Below, in pieces: positions 21,972-34,050 of a DNA stretch of 64,000 nt (positions within the stretch are counted from its first letter, which is position 1; every line of letters starts with the position of its first letter). The position numbers and the translations under genes were made by a program. This stretch comes from Entoloma clypeatum (lineage: Eukaryota > Basidiomycota > Agaricomycetes > Agaricales > Entolomataceae), in NCBI GenBank assembly GCA_963565915.1, contig OY751493.1:1054001-1118000 (forward strand). The letters are read 5' to 3'. The notes beneath the pieces were generated by a model. The model worked only from the letters and a program-made list of their open reading frames with translations. It was not told the origin of the DNA and did no database searches.

Positions 21972-22141
21972 TTTTAGAGAAAAATTCTATATATACAGAA
22001 TAACGTAGAGAAGAAAGAGAGAGCTTGGTTTCTTGGAAGGGGGGGGGAGGAACAACAAGGAGTGTGGAATATGCAGAATGCCAGATGCAAAATGAATGTG
22101 TGTGGGTTGTAACACCCCAAAAGTAAAAAGCACACGCGGAA

Positions 22142-24178
22142 TCAAAGACTGAAACTCGACCGCGCGCTGTAGTAGATCGAGTCTGCCTCTGTGTCCGGGT
22201 CCAGGCCATCATCGTCCTTGTCGTCGTCATTGTCTTCCCTTCCCACCAATGCATCTCCCTCTTCCGACTCGACCCTGTACGACCCTGCCATCTTCCGCTC
22301 CAGCACATGCACCCCGGCCCTCAGCATCGCGATGCGCTGCGCGAGCCCGGGGCCGATCGTCGCAGTAGAGGCGACAGAAGAGGTAGAGCATGTCGAGTCG
22401 GACGAACGCGGGGGCCGCGTCGGGTAGTCATAGTCATACACTGCCATGGGTTCCCTTCCCGGGACTGCTTCCAAACCCTTGCCGGTGTGAGGCAGCGAAA
22501 AGTGCGACTGCGCGTGGCTGAGTGTGATGGCGGGCCGGCGGACGTGCACGAGGCGCGTGCTGCCGGTGGCGGTCTCGAAGAGGGCGGTGGTGGTGGAGCG
22601 GGATGGGAGCTGAGGGGGCGTGGGGAAGGAGATCGTGCTGGAGAGGGGCAGGTATGACGGGGGCGTGAAAGGGGAGGGCGCGGAGAGGGCGGGACGGCGG
22701 GTGTATACGTTTATCCGGGAATGTGGTAGGGAGGAGGGCCCGATGGGGAGCGGGATGGAGGAGGGCGGGGAGGGGAAGCAGCTGTAGAGCATGGGGGTGG
22801 AGAGGGCGGAGGAGGAGGTCATGGACGACGCTGTGGTGGCGGTGGTTGCGGCTGAGAGGACAGACGAGGCGTACGAGGACGGGGTGTCGGGTACTGTTGG
22901 ACTGTTCAGGCTGGGGCTAGCACGTCTGGCGTTGCCAGGGTAGTTCACGTCAAGCGGGAGGAACAGCGTCCAGTCGGGCTTACGCCGCTCGGGGGCGACG
23001 GGGGCCGAGCTGTGTTTCTGCTTGATTGAGAGGGACGCGCCGACGCCGAGGTGGAGCGTCCATTCCGTGTTGCTTGGCGCGTGGGAATCCTCCGAGGACG
23101 TGTCTGGGTCGGCTCCGCACGGGGGCTGCGGCAGCGGGCAGGATGGCGGGGGCCGTGGAGGCGACGTGCGCCTGCGTGTGGATCTGGAGCGGGTGGAGGA
23201 GGAGGAGGGGGAGGGGGAGGCAGGGAGGCTTCGGTGTTGCTCCTGCCTTTGCTGGGAGCGACGGACGACCTGGACGGAGCCCTTGGCAAAGGGGTCGTCG
23301 AGATGCTGCTGGGCGAATGGGTGCTGGGTGTATGTGTAGCTGTAAGAGTGAGAGTGGGCCGAGTCATCGTCGGTGCAGAGTGACCAGCGGTGGGAGTCTG
23401 AGCTCCTGGGGGTGGAGGGGACGTCGTTGAGCCTGGGGGTGGTAGGGGTGGCAGGGGAGGAGTGCTCTGTTGCGGTGGAGGCGGAGGAGGCGCTGGACAT
23501 TGAGCGGACGGAACGGGGGGAGGGGGGAGGGCTGGCGGCGGTAGGCCGTGTGATGGATGAGGAAGGTCGGGAAAAAATGCTCAGGGGGGTGTGGGAGGGC
23601 TTTAGATCTTGCTCAAGTTTGGCTGCAGTACCTCCTCGCTCACGCTGGGATGCAATGGGGATATAAGGAGTGAATGGGTCCTCTTCGTCAGAGTCCGAGT
23701 CTTCAAAGAATGAGGAGTGCCGGCTGATAGAGGCGGCGGGGGTCTGATAAGGAGAGAGTGTGGTAGTGATAGGCTGGAGTGTGGGTGTCATCACCAGAGG
23801 AGAGACGGCTGGGCGGAGAGCGTAGGCGGCTGCTGAGGCCCTTCGCTTGAGCTTGTCGATGAACTGGCGGCGACGGCCAGTGGAGGGGCTCCAGTGGGAG
23901 TGGCGGACGGAGTGGGTCATATTGGAGAGCCAGGACAAGGGGGATCTGGGGGAGGAGGGGGGTGTGGACGATGGAGGTGAAGTACTCGCTGGATGAATGG
24001 TTAGCGGACCTTCATAAGTTCTTTACTTGATATTGGACAAACCTGGGTCAGGGTCAAAACTGAATTGCAGCAATGATTCCGAGAACCGATCATCCAGAGC
24101 CAACGCCACAAGATGGCCGAACTCTTGGACCGAGAATGGCGAGCATGGCCTGGCCAGCGTCTCTGACGGTGAGGACAT
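22142..24178 (-). CDS. Ser/Pro/Thr-rich protein of unknown function
   Basis: Two exons, 24043-24178 and 22142-23988, join in frame to 660 aa. The short first exon encodes MSSPSETLARPCSPFSVQEF and a helix-forming FGHLVALAL...SESLLQF block. The second begins with a Ser/Pro stretch, then a basic motif (RRRQFIDKLKRRASAAAYAL). An acidic patch DSDSDEEDPFTPYIP comes next, followed by about 400 residues of low-complexity S/P/T. It ends near a conserved-looking WTLFLPLDV segment, a predicted coiled-coil-like LAQRIAMLRAGVHVLERKM and the acidic C-terminus. No catalytic domain is seen. A partial paralogue faces it at 20423. The high GC of the second exon produces long antisense frames. Confidence 0.75.
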
Positions 24179-26142
24179 GGGGGAGGAAGACGTCGCAGGG
24201 GAGGCGCATACATCTCTCTCTCCACCAACTCTCTCATTATAAGTCGCTCAGCCGGCGAGGATCAACAACAAACCCGGTGCTTCTTTCATTACTCCCCGAT
24301 CGAGCTTCATCTCAGGCTCGATCATCGCAACTCTCTTTCCCCTCCGATGTCGGCCTCATTCCAGCGACATATCTCCTTACCTCCTGCATGTCGATACAAA
24401 GTCGAATACTCCGTCACCGAACAGAACACATCGACCCACTGCAGTTGGCCCTCGCTCGTCAAGATCCAGCAAAAATCTTTATCTCGTCGAATCTGACATG
24501 ACACCGATTCTCCTGCTTCAGACTCCGCACAAGGCAACTCTTTGTCTCTTTTCGCTCAGTCGCAACACCTTCCATCTCTGTCGCCACCGCATTTCAAGTT
24601 GCGGATCCGAATTCAGTTACAAGGTACCTCTTCATCCATTGGGCATTCATCAGCGCTGGCTGGGAGAGAGGATAGTAATTAGGCAAGGTGCATGCACATA
24701 CTCCCCACAGTATCTGATACCCGGGACCCCGGTATGCGAGCACAAGGTCACAAGTGCACAAGAAAGACAATCAAACTTCTTCAACGCATCGCATCTGCCA
24801 ATGGTCAACTGCAGTGACGTGAGAATAGATGACCGAGCTCCGAGCAAGGCGAGATTGAAGCCTTTTTTTCTTCCTCTTCTCGACTGATTGGCACCTCGTC
24901 AGCAGGCGGTCAAACGTCTAACGTCTGACCGATGCGCTGATACACCCACCAAGCATCTGCCCCTGCTGCTGTCCATCCGATATGCTAGTTCTACCCATGT
25001 GCATCCTGGTACCAGCAAGGCTCGGCGTTGGAGGACGGAACTTGAACACGGGATGATATCGCGCTACATACGGCAAGCAAGGCACTACCGTCCGGGACGT
25101 CGCCACCCCGTAAGTACTACTCTAACCTTGATTGATATCATCCAGGAAATATTACTCATACATAACACACAAGGCAACACCATCTCAAATTCAAGATTCC
25201 TTCAAAGGTAAGCAAGCAGGCAACTGGTCATATCAGTACAATACATACTAATCTCCCCTTTCATTAATCTCAATCTGGGACTAAGCCTCGCGGCACCGCT
25301 GCGTGTATTAATACTTTGAGATATAGGCGCTTGAGCATCGATCGCCGAAGAACAAGGTTGCGGTGATGTCATCGACTGTCATCAGGCAGACTTTTAGATG
25401 CGTTCCGGCCGTTGCTGTTGACGACGAGCAGCTTGGTTGTAATGTTTATCATGACAGAAATAATACAAGTGGAGGATCCTGCGACTACACGTTTGTTCTC
25501 TCCAGCATGAGGCGTGCATGGTGATGATGTGGCGTTTTTTTTTCGTCTCCCTGGCCAGTCCAGGGGAAACTCGTTAGCATCGGATCATCGTAGACATGTA
25601 TCGTCGATGATCATGGGTGACAATATCGAGGTGCCCGAGCTTTCCTTGCATAGGACACTTTTCACCGATCCTCGCGCACTCAATCCCTTCAGGCCACCGT
25701 GTACGTACTGTACGTACTTGATCGTTTCCCCATCTCCCCGTCTCGGAGTCTGTTCTATCTTGAACTTGAATCCCGCTGGGCAACCCTGCATCGGCAACAT
25801 TAACGTGAACCCGAGTACATTGGAATTGTCCATCGATGTATCGACAATGACGAGACATGATGAGTTGGTGAGTCTCGTTGATGCATTTACTTCCACCGCA
25901 ACAATTGCTGAAACGAAACGCCGCAGGTTGGACTGAGCAAAGATTGTGGTTGTTGAAAAGGCTTTCTACTTTTTTGTTGCCGAAAGAAAAATCCTCTATT
26001 CTTTTTACATATGTACACATCGAATTTCTACTACCATTAAAAAAGTCGTTCTTGTCATCATCATGCTCGTTACGGTCCATATATCCACCACAAAACAAAG
26101 AGAAAGAGAACGAAACCACTCACGTATCCATCCCAAAACACT
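24179..26142. other. Gene-poor 2 kb, no gene recognised
   Basis: It contains the promoter of the minus-strand gene ending at 24178 and the 3' side of PUT1. Frames at 24073-24501 (+), 25514-25936 (+) and 25574-26119 (-) show neither domains nor plausible splice chains. A short T-run lies at about 25534-25542. Confidence 0.45.
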
Positions 26143-28247
26143 TCATACACCCCCAAACCCAAAAAGCCCAACTACCCGTCGTCTGATCTCCCTCCCCGCC
26201 CTCCGCCGCTCCTTTGCAGCGGTTCCCTCCCCAAGCACCGATTTGTTCTCGATCGCGCGGCGGCCTAGGTACGGCATCACCTATATACGCGTCAATTCCA
26301 GAATGTTGTAAAACGTAAAGTGGGCATATACCTCTGAGAGCGCTCCGTACGGCACACATCTACAAAAAAAAAAGTGCAAAATCAGTCAAAAAAAATTTGA
26401 AAAGAAGGGCAAAAACAAACACACTTCATAACAAACGGCGTCTCACTGACCGTCCTTCTAACCAACCAACTCGTCAAATCGTCACTCATCCCAAAAAGCT
26501 GCGCAACCGCCACCCGCTCCGTCGTCTCTTCTTCCAACACCAGCACGCTCTCTCCCTCTCTCCCCTCTGTCCGCGCCAACCCGCCCCTCACAAGCGCCCC
26601 CAAAATCCCTTCGCAGCTCTTCCAATTGTGCGTGCCAAAAATCACAGCCACAGCTACACGCGCTCCTCCCCCCACCTGTCTAACCCTCTCAACGTCGTCC
26701 CTCACAGCACCCACCAACACCCGCACACACGCATCGTAGCACGCGTCCGTCTCCGTCTTGGTCCTCCACACAGGAGGGTCAGCTTCGTCGGATAGACAGA
26801 GCGTCGTTGCGCTGCCGGCGTTGCGGGTTGCGTGCGCGGCGGATTCGTAAGGGTGGTAGGCCCCGCGCACGAGCTTGACGCCGAGGGCGTAGTTCTGCTT
26901 TTGGGCGTCGGCGAGGGCGAGGGCGAGGTGCGCGGGGGTTCTGCGGGGTGTGGTTGGGTCAGATAAGATTGTGGGTTGGGATTTCGAGGTGCTCACCGGC
27001 GGAGGTAGGCTTGATATGTTCCGTATATGAGGGGCTGGACGTTGTGCGGAGAGGAGGGTATGGTGGTTGATGATGATGGGGAAGAATTGAATTCGCGTGT
27101 TAGGGCTAGCGTCAGCGCGTCGATTGCGGGTTGGTACCAGCTGATTGGTTCGTCGTCAGAACAAAAGTATTTATACGCGTTTGTAAAGCATACCTGTATT
27201 CCGCATCGACGAGAAGTTTGACCCCTCTTTCCTTTGCGCGTGTGCATATCCTGCGTAAATCTTCGTGTAGTTCTTGGAGAGACGCGATATCTTGCGGTGT
27301 AAGCGCTCTTTCCGTGTCTTTCCCTGTTGTTGCGGGTGGAGTGGACTTGTACAGGACATCGAGATCCGATTGATGTGGGCATCCAGGGAAGGGTACGTGG
27401 ATGTCGCGTTGAGGGCGGGTATGGATTATATGCGCCGAGAGCTTGACGAGGGCGTCCGCGTCTGGTAGCAAAGCGCTCTGAATTCAGTGCTCATTATAAG
27501 CCGGTGAAGGAAAGAAACGGAAATAATGACACGGACCAACTTGATCGGGACCCAGGTCCTCCGTCCTGTCTTCTTCGGACCGGCAACCTGATCCTCAAAG
27601 TCCGCAGCGACATCGATGGAGTGGATGGTTTCTTCGATGAAAAGTTTGTGGGTGGATGAATCTAAGGAGGAGGAAGAGGACGATGTGGCTTTAGCATGGT
27701 CGACTTCGACGTTGTAGGGGAGGAGAGCGCCTTTGTTGGCTGAGCGGAGCTTGTAGAGGACGGGGAGAGTTTGTTCGGCTGTGTCGCCGCCTATGAACTG
27801 TAGGCAGAAGTAAAAGTAGAAGTCATCTGGGGGCCCAAGTAGAGTACGTACATGGTTGAAGAACGTGATGCGGATGAACGGTTCTGCGAACCAGCGTATG
27901 ACAGGCAGACTGGCGATCTGCAAGAGCTTTGGGGAGTTGTCGACGAGGGCGGGAATGGAGCACATGGTGTAGACGACGTAGGAGCGGACGAGCGCGCCGA
28001 GTGAGGCGTCGGCAAAGTCGTTCGTTGGTGGGGACTTGGATTCGTCCGCATCATTGTCGTGACGGATGGGTGGGGAGGAGAGAGTGAGCGCGAGGAGGGC
28101 ACCGGCCGAGACGAGGCCGATGGTACGGAATGTGCGGCGGGGGGTACGGGGGCGGTGTGTGCTGGCGTGGCGGGATAGCAGTAAGAGGATTGTCCGGGGC
28201 GGAGCTATTAGTCGGAGGGGTGGCAGGAAGCGGTTTGGCCGGAGCAT
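26143..28247 (-). CDS. PUT1: Proline dehydrogenase, mitochondrial
   Basis: Seven exons: 27852-28247, 27537-27797, 27194-27477, 26997-27140, 26425-26940, 26332-26359 and 26143-26280; 588 aa. It oxidises proline to pyrroline-5-carboxylate with FAD in mitochondria, the first step of proline use as nitrogen source. Diagnostic blocks are FIGGDTAEQTLPVL, KLLVDAEYSWYQPAIDAL, VYGTYQAYLR-like LIYGTYQAYLRRTPAHL, GVKLVRGAYHPYE, VIFGTHNWKSC, AQLFGMSD, KCVPYGALSEVMPYL and the RRAIENKSVL tail that contacts substrate. The N-terminus is long, basic and hydrophobic (MLRPNRFLPPLRLI), fitting a mitochondrial presequence. It is divergent from BCP1, ATGs 116 bp apart. Confidence 0.95.
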
Positions 28248-28363
28248 GAGGAGAATCTGCAGGGAAAGAGGGGGAACATCGCCCTTTTATAATTACACGG
28301 ATCTTGGTTCATCAGGGCGATAAGGCAAGAGAAGAGTGAGCAATCTTATCTTTTACCACCATC

Positions 28364-29456
28364 ATGGCCAAACGCAAACAGACCGAAAACGACGAGTCTG
28401 ACGACGCCTCCTCCGACGTCGTATGTCCTTTGTTTTCTCACTTACAATCTCCCCGCTGATCTGTACACCCAGTAGAGCCTCATCGACGTCGATTTCGATT
28501 TTTTCGATCCGAACCCTGCTGTCGATTATCAGGCCCTCAAACGCCTCCTCGGCCAGCTCTTCCAGACCGATGCCGACCTCATCCACACCCATGACCTCAC
28601 AGACCTCATCCTCAGCCAGCCCACCGTCGGCACCACCATCAAAACGAATGGCATCGAGAGCGATCCCTACGCCCTCTTGACTATTCTCAACATGCATGTA
28701 CATCATGTCCGTGCCTTTTTCTAATCATCCTTTAAACACACACATGAGCTCATTGTTCACCTTGACAGGACCACCCCTCGATAAAAGCCGTCGCAAACTA
28801 CGCCCTCGAAAAAACATCCGTCGCCGATCCCGCCTTCCACGCAACCCTCCAATCCATCTTCTCCCTGCCCAACTCCCACATCGGCCTAGTCCTCTGCGAG
28901 CGCCTTATCAACATGCCCGTACAGGTCATCCCTCCCATGTACAACATGCTCACCAACGAGCTCCAATGGGCCATCGATGATGTGCGTTCCCCGTTCCCCC
29001 TGTCCTTCCCGTTCTGAGTTATACAACCGAAGGGCGAACCATACACATTCACCCACCTCCTGTTTTTCTCCCGCACATACCATCTCACCCCAGACGAAGA
29101 ATCCACCTTCTTCAACCCGGCGGCCCAGAAACCGCCGTCGTCAAAGAAAAAGCGCTCAAACGCGGCTCACGCTCTCCCAGCTCACGCACCGGACGGGATA
29201 TACCCATTCCACCCCGAGGACAATCTCATTAAGCTTGTATGGTCTCCTCTTCCACACGCCCGTCTTTCTACTTCTGACCTTGTAATTGAAGATGTCCGTG
29301 CATACCCTCGACTACAAACTCACCACCGCACCACCCGAGCCCCGGGAAAAAGACTCGTTTGGCCTCGACACCCGCGGACGCATGATGTTGCTTTCTGCAG
29401 ATAGATTCCCAGCATTGGTGGCGAAAATAAGTGAGGCCTATGCAACTCCGAGTTGA
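28364..29456 (+). CDS. BCP1: BCP1/BCCIP-family protein
   Basis: Five exons: 28364-28420, 28476-28697, 28769-28981, 29033-29236 and 29292-29456; 286 aa, against 283 aa in yeast. In yeast the protein is nuclear, chaperones ribosomal protein Rpl23 (uL14) and helps export of the Mss4 lipid kinase; human BCCIP binds BRCA2 and p21. Seen here are the acidic Ser/Asp N-terminus, the VDFDFFDPN motif, DLILSQPTVGTTIK, CERLINMPVQVIPPMY and the YTFTHLLFFSRTY block, all family signatures. All introns fall in phase 0. No part is missing. Confidence 0.95.
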
Positions 29457-30067
29457 ACATGTCTCGAGAGGGACAAAATATGTATGTCACATGTTGATCA
29501 GTTACGAGTGTCAAAACTGGTAACAAACCTTCAATTGTACAAGTCTATGCTCTGTCTTCATTCAATCTGCCATTCCATCTAGGGGCAAAATATTCAGAGT
29601 GAAAGCAGAATGATTCCAATAATGAGTACGCGTTACTTCACCCTAACGACGCCTACTTGCCCCAACCAGCGACGACATTCGTAATTTGGTGAAGGACTCA
29701 CAAGTCCCAGTCTTTGAACAATATTACATCCGCTATTGAACCCTGAATCTTGACAAGTTGGTACGTCGATTCTCGATACAGCACCAACGACCGCCCTGCA
29801 TGTGTGCATTGTGTCCAGAGCAAGTCCCAGAGCAAGTCCTTCCATCTACCGCTTGAAACCATGGAGCTCGTTCCATTGCAAGACACAGCGGTTGACTTAA
29901 ACTTTGTGCGACGTGTGGAAGGGCAAGCTGATGATATACAAATCAGTTCAACAATCATGATAGAAACATCAAGGACCCTCGGAGGGGGCAGCCGAACTCC
30001 TTGTTGATCTCGACGCTGCTCCAACAAAATTGAAAGAACAATCATCACCAAGGAAACCCCACTTTTC
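29457..30067. other. No gene seen
   Basis: Between the BCP1 stop and the first long direct repeat. A minus-strand frame (29698-30069) has no recognised features. Confidence 0.45.
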
Positions 30068-31750
30068 ATGACAGTTGACCTCCTGCAAGCTTTTCCAACC
30101 GACGGGATCTCAGATCCTATTACCAGACATCGAATCCGTCATCGTCGTCATCGCGCACACCGCCCTCCACCATTTGGTTCTACTTCCTAGTATGTATAAA
30201 TTCCACCAAGATGTCGACGAAAAACAACGTGAATTTGAAGAAACCGACTCGGACTCAGTGCTCAGGATCATGAGCGCATTCCATCTAACACGTATCCGCT
30301 CACGAGCTTTCATCCTGGTGCAGGACGACCTCTTCGCGTGGCTCAGGGATCCTACGAACAGACACTATCGCGAGACGGGAGGTGTCCCCCACGTTGCGTC
30401 AGTGCCTCGAGAGGAGGTTGGGTGCGAGAGGAATGGCGAGAAAGCATGAGCCAACTGTGCCAGTGAGGGGCTTGGTGTAGGCGAGCTTCGCATTTGTAGG
30501 AGGTCATGGTATGGTTCCGGCATAGTTTTCCTCCCAACATGCTAATTTTTTTTTTCGGTTTCCTTCAGGCTGCTGTGAGATGAGATAACCAAAATCTCGA
30601 CTTTTTTGAACGGTCGTGAACCTTCTGAGTGGGCCGCGTCGACTTGACCACTGACACGATATGTCCTCAGGGTCCATTTCTTTCTGTTGTCAAGAGGAGC
30701 AGCGCTTCCGAGATCACGACGCGTATGCTCCGCAGTCGTCGCGCATTGCAAAACAGCTGCAGTACAGGTGGACGACGATATGGAGCACATTGGGAGAAGA
30801 TGTTCGAGTCGAAGTGCACCTTCAAGTTGTCTCCGACACCAATACTCAACAACCAAAACACGACTCCTGACCTGACAAGCAACCACTGGCAGAATAGCGT
30901 CATAATTGGTACCTTTCAGTACTTTCCCCGGATTCGTCAAACAATTTACATCCCTCTCGGAAAGGTGGCACCGATGGCGTATCTGCGTCGCGGCCTGAGG
31001 TCCTGACACCTGAATTTGCACGTAATTTGGCGGTGAAAGTGCCCCCTCGGCGTCCGACGGTGCCGTTTTTTTCGTGAGGCATATCATGATATTCACACCT
31101 CGTCTGACATTGACTGTACACAGGACGGTCATTGTACATGTACCATGAACGTCTTCGCTCCAGCTTTCTCATGAAGTTTGGCCATGATGCAATTATGACT
31201 GCTGTGGAATTCTTCCCGACAAGTCTACGTCGTCACCAGGCTGGGGGGCTCAAACCCCCCGACCGAACGATAATCATAACGTGCCTATACCGGCCCCCTT
31301 CTATGGTTGGTCCGAACTCGTAATCTCTCTGCGATAACAACGCACTTCGGCGGTCGAATGTCTCCCCATTGCGTAAAGTAATTTACATGCCGGTTAGCGT
31401 GCTTACACGTCCTTCCGCATCACGGATTTCTTTGTTCTCAAAAGACTCTGTGTGTAGTCACAACCTCATCGTCACCCACCCCACGAGACGAAGCGGCACC
31501 GGCTTTTCCCCCTTCATCGGCACCATAAATTCTGACTCAATTTCGAGTACTCAATCTGGTTGCTCCAAAAAGGGGCCCTTCGGGACCTAGAGCACATCGA
31601 CCTCTGTGCTATACTAAGAACCCTCGACCGTACAACGTCTACCCCAGCATTATCCATGCAGAAAGGAAACACGAAAATTCAAATAGACCAAATCGGAATC
31701 TCCACGTCTTTCGTCGAATCACAATACATTCCAATTCGTGATCGACTTGT
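30068..31750 (+). repeat. Diverged direct repeat, copy A (~1.7 kb)
   Basis: Matches 35450-37060 in the same orientation at roughly 80% by eye, with several indels. Landmarks in both copies: CATCGTCATCGCGCACACCG, a block at 30321-30438 with only ten substitutions, GAGCAGCGCTTCC.AGATCAC, GGTTGGTCCGAACTCGTAAT, CACAACCTCATCGTCA and GCAGCATTATCCATG-like ends. Short frames survive in parts (a stretch reading FAWLRD...RHYRETGGVPHVAS), but no complete gene or known transposon protein was recognised. It is either a segmental duplication or an old mobile element. Confidence 0.75.
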
Positions 31751-32362
31751 CTCCCCTAGCCGGACTATGAATTCGTGACTTTTGAATTGGGAGGAGGACG
31801 ACGTGAAAGACTACTTTCCTGTGCCTAATCAAGGATCGTTCAAGGCGTGACTCATGCGAGATTGTTTGCATTGGGGTGATGCTTTGGCATACCTGATAGG
31901 GTTATATACGATCGAGGACTTGGTGTGAAGCTGCAACGACTTCGGTGAAATGGCGCCCTCAATGGTTACCCTGTTCTTGCATACCTCGATGCACCTCTCA
32001 TACGCCAGGCAACTCTGCAGTCATCCACCCTCTCGACGGCATCCCTCACATAACGCTGTCTTCACCAATAAAAGGCATGTACCCGATGACTCTCCCCATG
32101 GTTCTTTCTGCCTGACAACTTCCTTAGCAGTAGGTCGCTGAAGGCTTTTGTGGAGAAGTGACTCGAAGAGGCGTATGATTGTAGGATCAAGCTTCAAGTT
32201 TTGTTGATTTTATTAAATGGACATTACCAAGTGAATTTCCTGTTGTCAAAGGGTCTAGTCCCTTAATAAAGACAGTCCATGTACCATGCAAGCTAAACGA
32301 AAGACGAACGAAATAATGAATTAATTGGCGGAGCAACGCACCCGCCACCCCCCCTCGCGTTA
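31751..32362. other. No gene seen
   Basis: Spacer between repeat copy A and the first DUF5648 gene; probably includes the 3' UTR of the latter. Confidence 0.45.
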
Positions 32363-32982
32363 CTACTTTAAATCTGGGTTAACAACATTGCCAACAGTAC
32401 CCACATCCACATATCCAGCCGCTTTAGCCTGCTCTCGTTCCTCCAGCGAGTAGATGTAGAGATGGTCAGTCTGCGCTTCGTTCCATAACTCGCGAAGCGG
32501 TGTCGTTCCCGCACAGCTAGCGTCCGCAAAGATATAGCCAGTGATGCCCTCATCACGATACCCTCCCTTGATCGCAAGGTCCTTCACGAAAGCCGAAGCG
32601 GTATAGAAATGGTCTGTGTTTTTGGAACTATGAAGGCGGAAGAGGGGCGTGGTGCGGGAAACGTGGGTGGAGAATATGTGGCCCACGGATACTCCGGCTT
32701 GATATCCGCGCTTTGGGTGGTTCATCGCGTCTTTGACCTCCTCGTAGCTCATGGTGTAGATGTGATCGTGGAGTTTGGCGTTGTAGAGCCTGTACAAAGG
32801 CGATGCGAGGCTGTTGTTAGGACAAGGTGGGAGATCGTCGCGAGCCTGGGGGGATATATGGTCGGCGGGGTCAGCTTAAAGTGTTGCGGTATAGAGCTGA
32901 AGTGACGTACCTCGATGTCGACAGCAAGAACGGGGCTGGCGACGAGGGCGGAGAGGACAGCAAGGGAGGAGAAGAACTTCAT
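32363..32982 (-). CDS. Secreted DUF5648 protein, copy 1
   Basis: Two exons, 32911-32982 and 32363-32845, give 184 aa. Exon 1 encodes the signal peptide MKFFSSLAVLSALVASPVLA. The mature part has three repeats of the DUF5648 type, each built on a L(Y/F)RL-x3-K..DH(I/F)YT core: LYRLYNAKLHDHIYT, LFRLHSSKNTDHFYT and a decayed LRELWNEAQTDHLYI. Each is followed by a Y/G-rich turn (GYIFAD). The family is frequent in secreted basidiomycete proteins and in bacterial surface proteins; a carbohydrate-binding role is suspected but not shown. Its paralogue lies head to head at 34051. Confidence 0.88.
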
Positions 32983-34050
32983 GGTATGTAGCTTGAATGT
33001 GTTCGAGGAGGGCAGTCACAACCTGGACTTGGTGATGATAGGAGGATGGTTAAAGCAAAGAATCTTTATACATACCCTGACCTTCGTTGTGACGGAAAGT
33101 TTACGCGACCTCACGGGCAGTCTGCGCCGATTGTTCTTATGACGGCGTTGCTTTGGTCATGGAATGCAGACGCACCCCGAGCCGCCATGCAAGTTCCATG
33201 TTACAATCTTCCTTTGCCTCACACGACTCTCGGATTCACGGTAGGGACGATAGCAAGGGCTGTTCAAACACGGTATCCTGGCAGAATTTGGGATTTCTGG
33301 GGGGGGTAAGCAGAGCTCAAGCGGCTACATACCAACGGATGCCGATACAATAAATTCATTTTGAAACAATCAGCGTGTTTCGACGTGCCAATGGAAGGTC
33401 TCGGCTGCTTGGGTCCGGGCGAGTGTTCTTGACATTTTGCTTCGGATGACGATGAAAGGATGACCGACGCCCGGCGTCGGAGGGGCTGCTACAGGTAGTG
33501 GTGGAGTGGGACCATTTCGGCCCACTGTTTCGTTTGAATGAGGAGGGTCGACGGCTGTATCAAGGCTGGCCAAGTATGTGGTCATGCTTCCAGATTCAGG
33601 GAGGCTTGAGACGAAGTAGATGGCATCGAGGACTCATATCCTCCATAGTACAGTATGCTCATCCATACACACACACAAAGTTCATGGAAATCTTCATGTC
33701 CTCTATCTCGGGCACTCGCTCAGGTAGGCTTTTAGAACAGTCTTAAGTTCTGTTCCCCCAGGGACTAGTAGAGGTTAGTCATTCTTCCCTCGTCACCGGG
33801 TGTTTGAGCTCGAGAACAGGGATGTGACTTCCTCGGTAGCAACGGGACTACCTTCGTCAAGTATGTTCCTGCACCTCCGCCCAAAGCAACAACACCTTCA
33901 TGGGAAGCGGCGGATAACACTGCCCGAATCGCATCTTGTATCTCTACAGAACAGGTACCGGTTCTAACTTCTTACTGGTTATAAACGGTCAGTTTTTCTT
34001 CTTTTCACACAAATACTCCCTCAAACACATACAGGCCCAAGATACATACG
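32983..34050. promoter_or_regulatory. Bidirectional promoter region of the DUF5648 pair
   Basis: About 1.07 kb separates the two ATGs. A TATAAAG on the minus strand (33064-33070) lies about 82 bp before the copy 1 ATG, and TATAAA on the plus strand (33980-33985) about 66 bp before the copy 2 ATG. No coding frame was recognised between them. Confidence 0.5.

Larger units (their letters stand above)
21097..22141. other. Intergenic between convergent paralogues; simple repeats
   Basis: After the gap no coding frame is evident, so this is probably 3' UTR of both convergent genes. It holds short G-runs, a 17-G run, poly-A stretches and a 22-bp tandem repeat annotated separately. Confidence 0.5.

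Noticed and set aside
22191..23666. Long plus-strand frames opposite the Ser/Pro-rich gene
   Set aside because: They are antisense shadows of a high-GC, low-complexity exon; Gly/Arg/Trp-rich nonsense without start context or introns.
26397..26795. Plus-strand 132-codon frame over PUT1
   Set aside because: Antisense to the well-conserved proline dehydrogenase exon 5.
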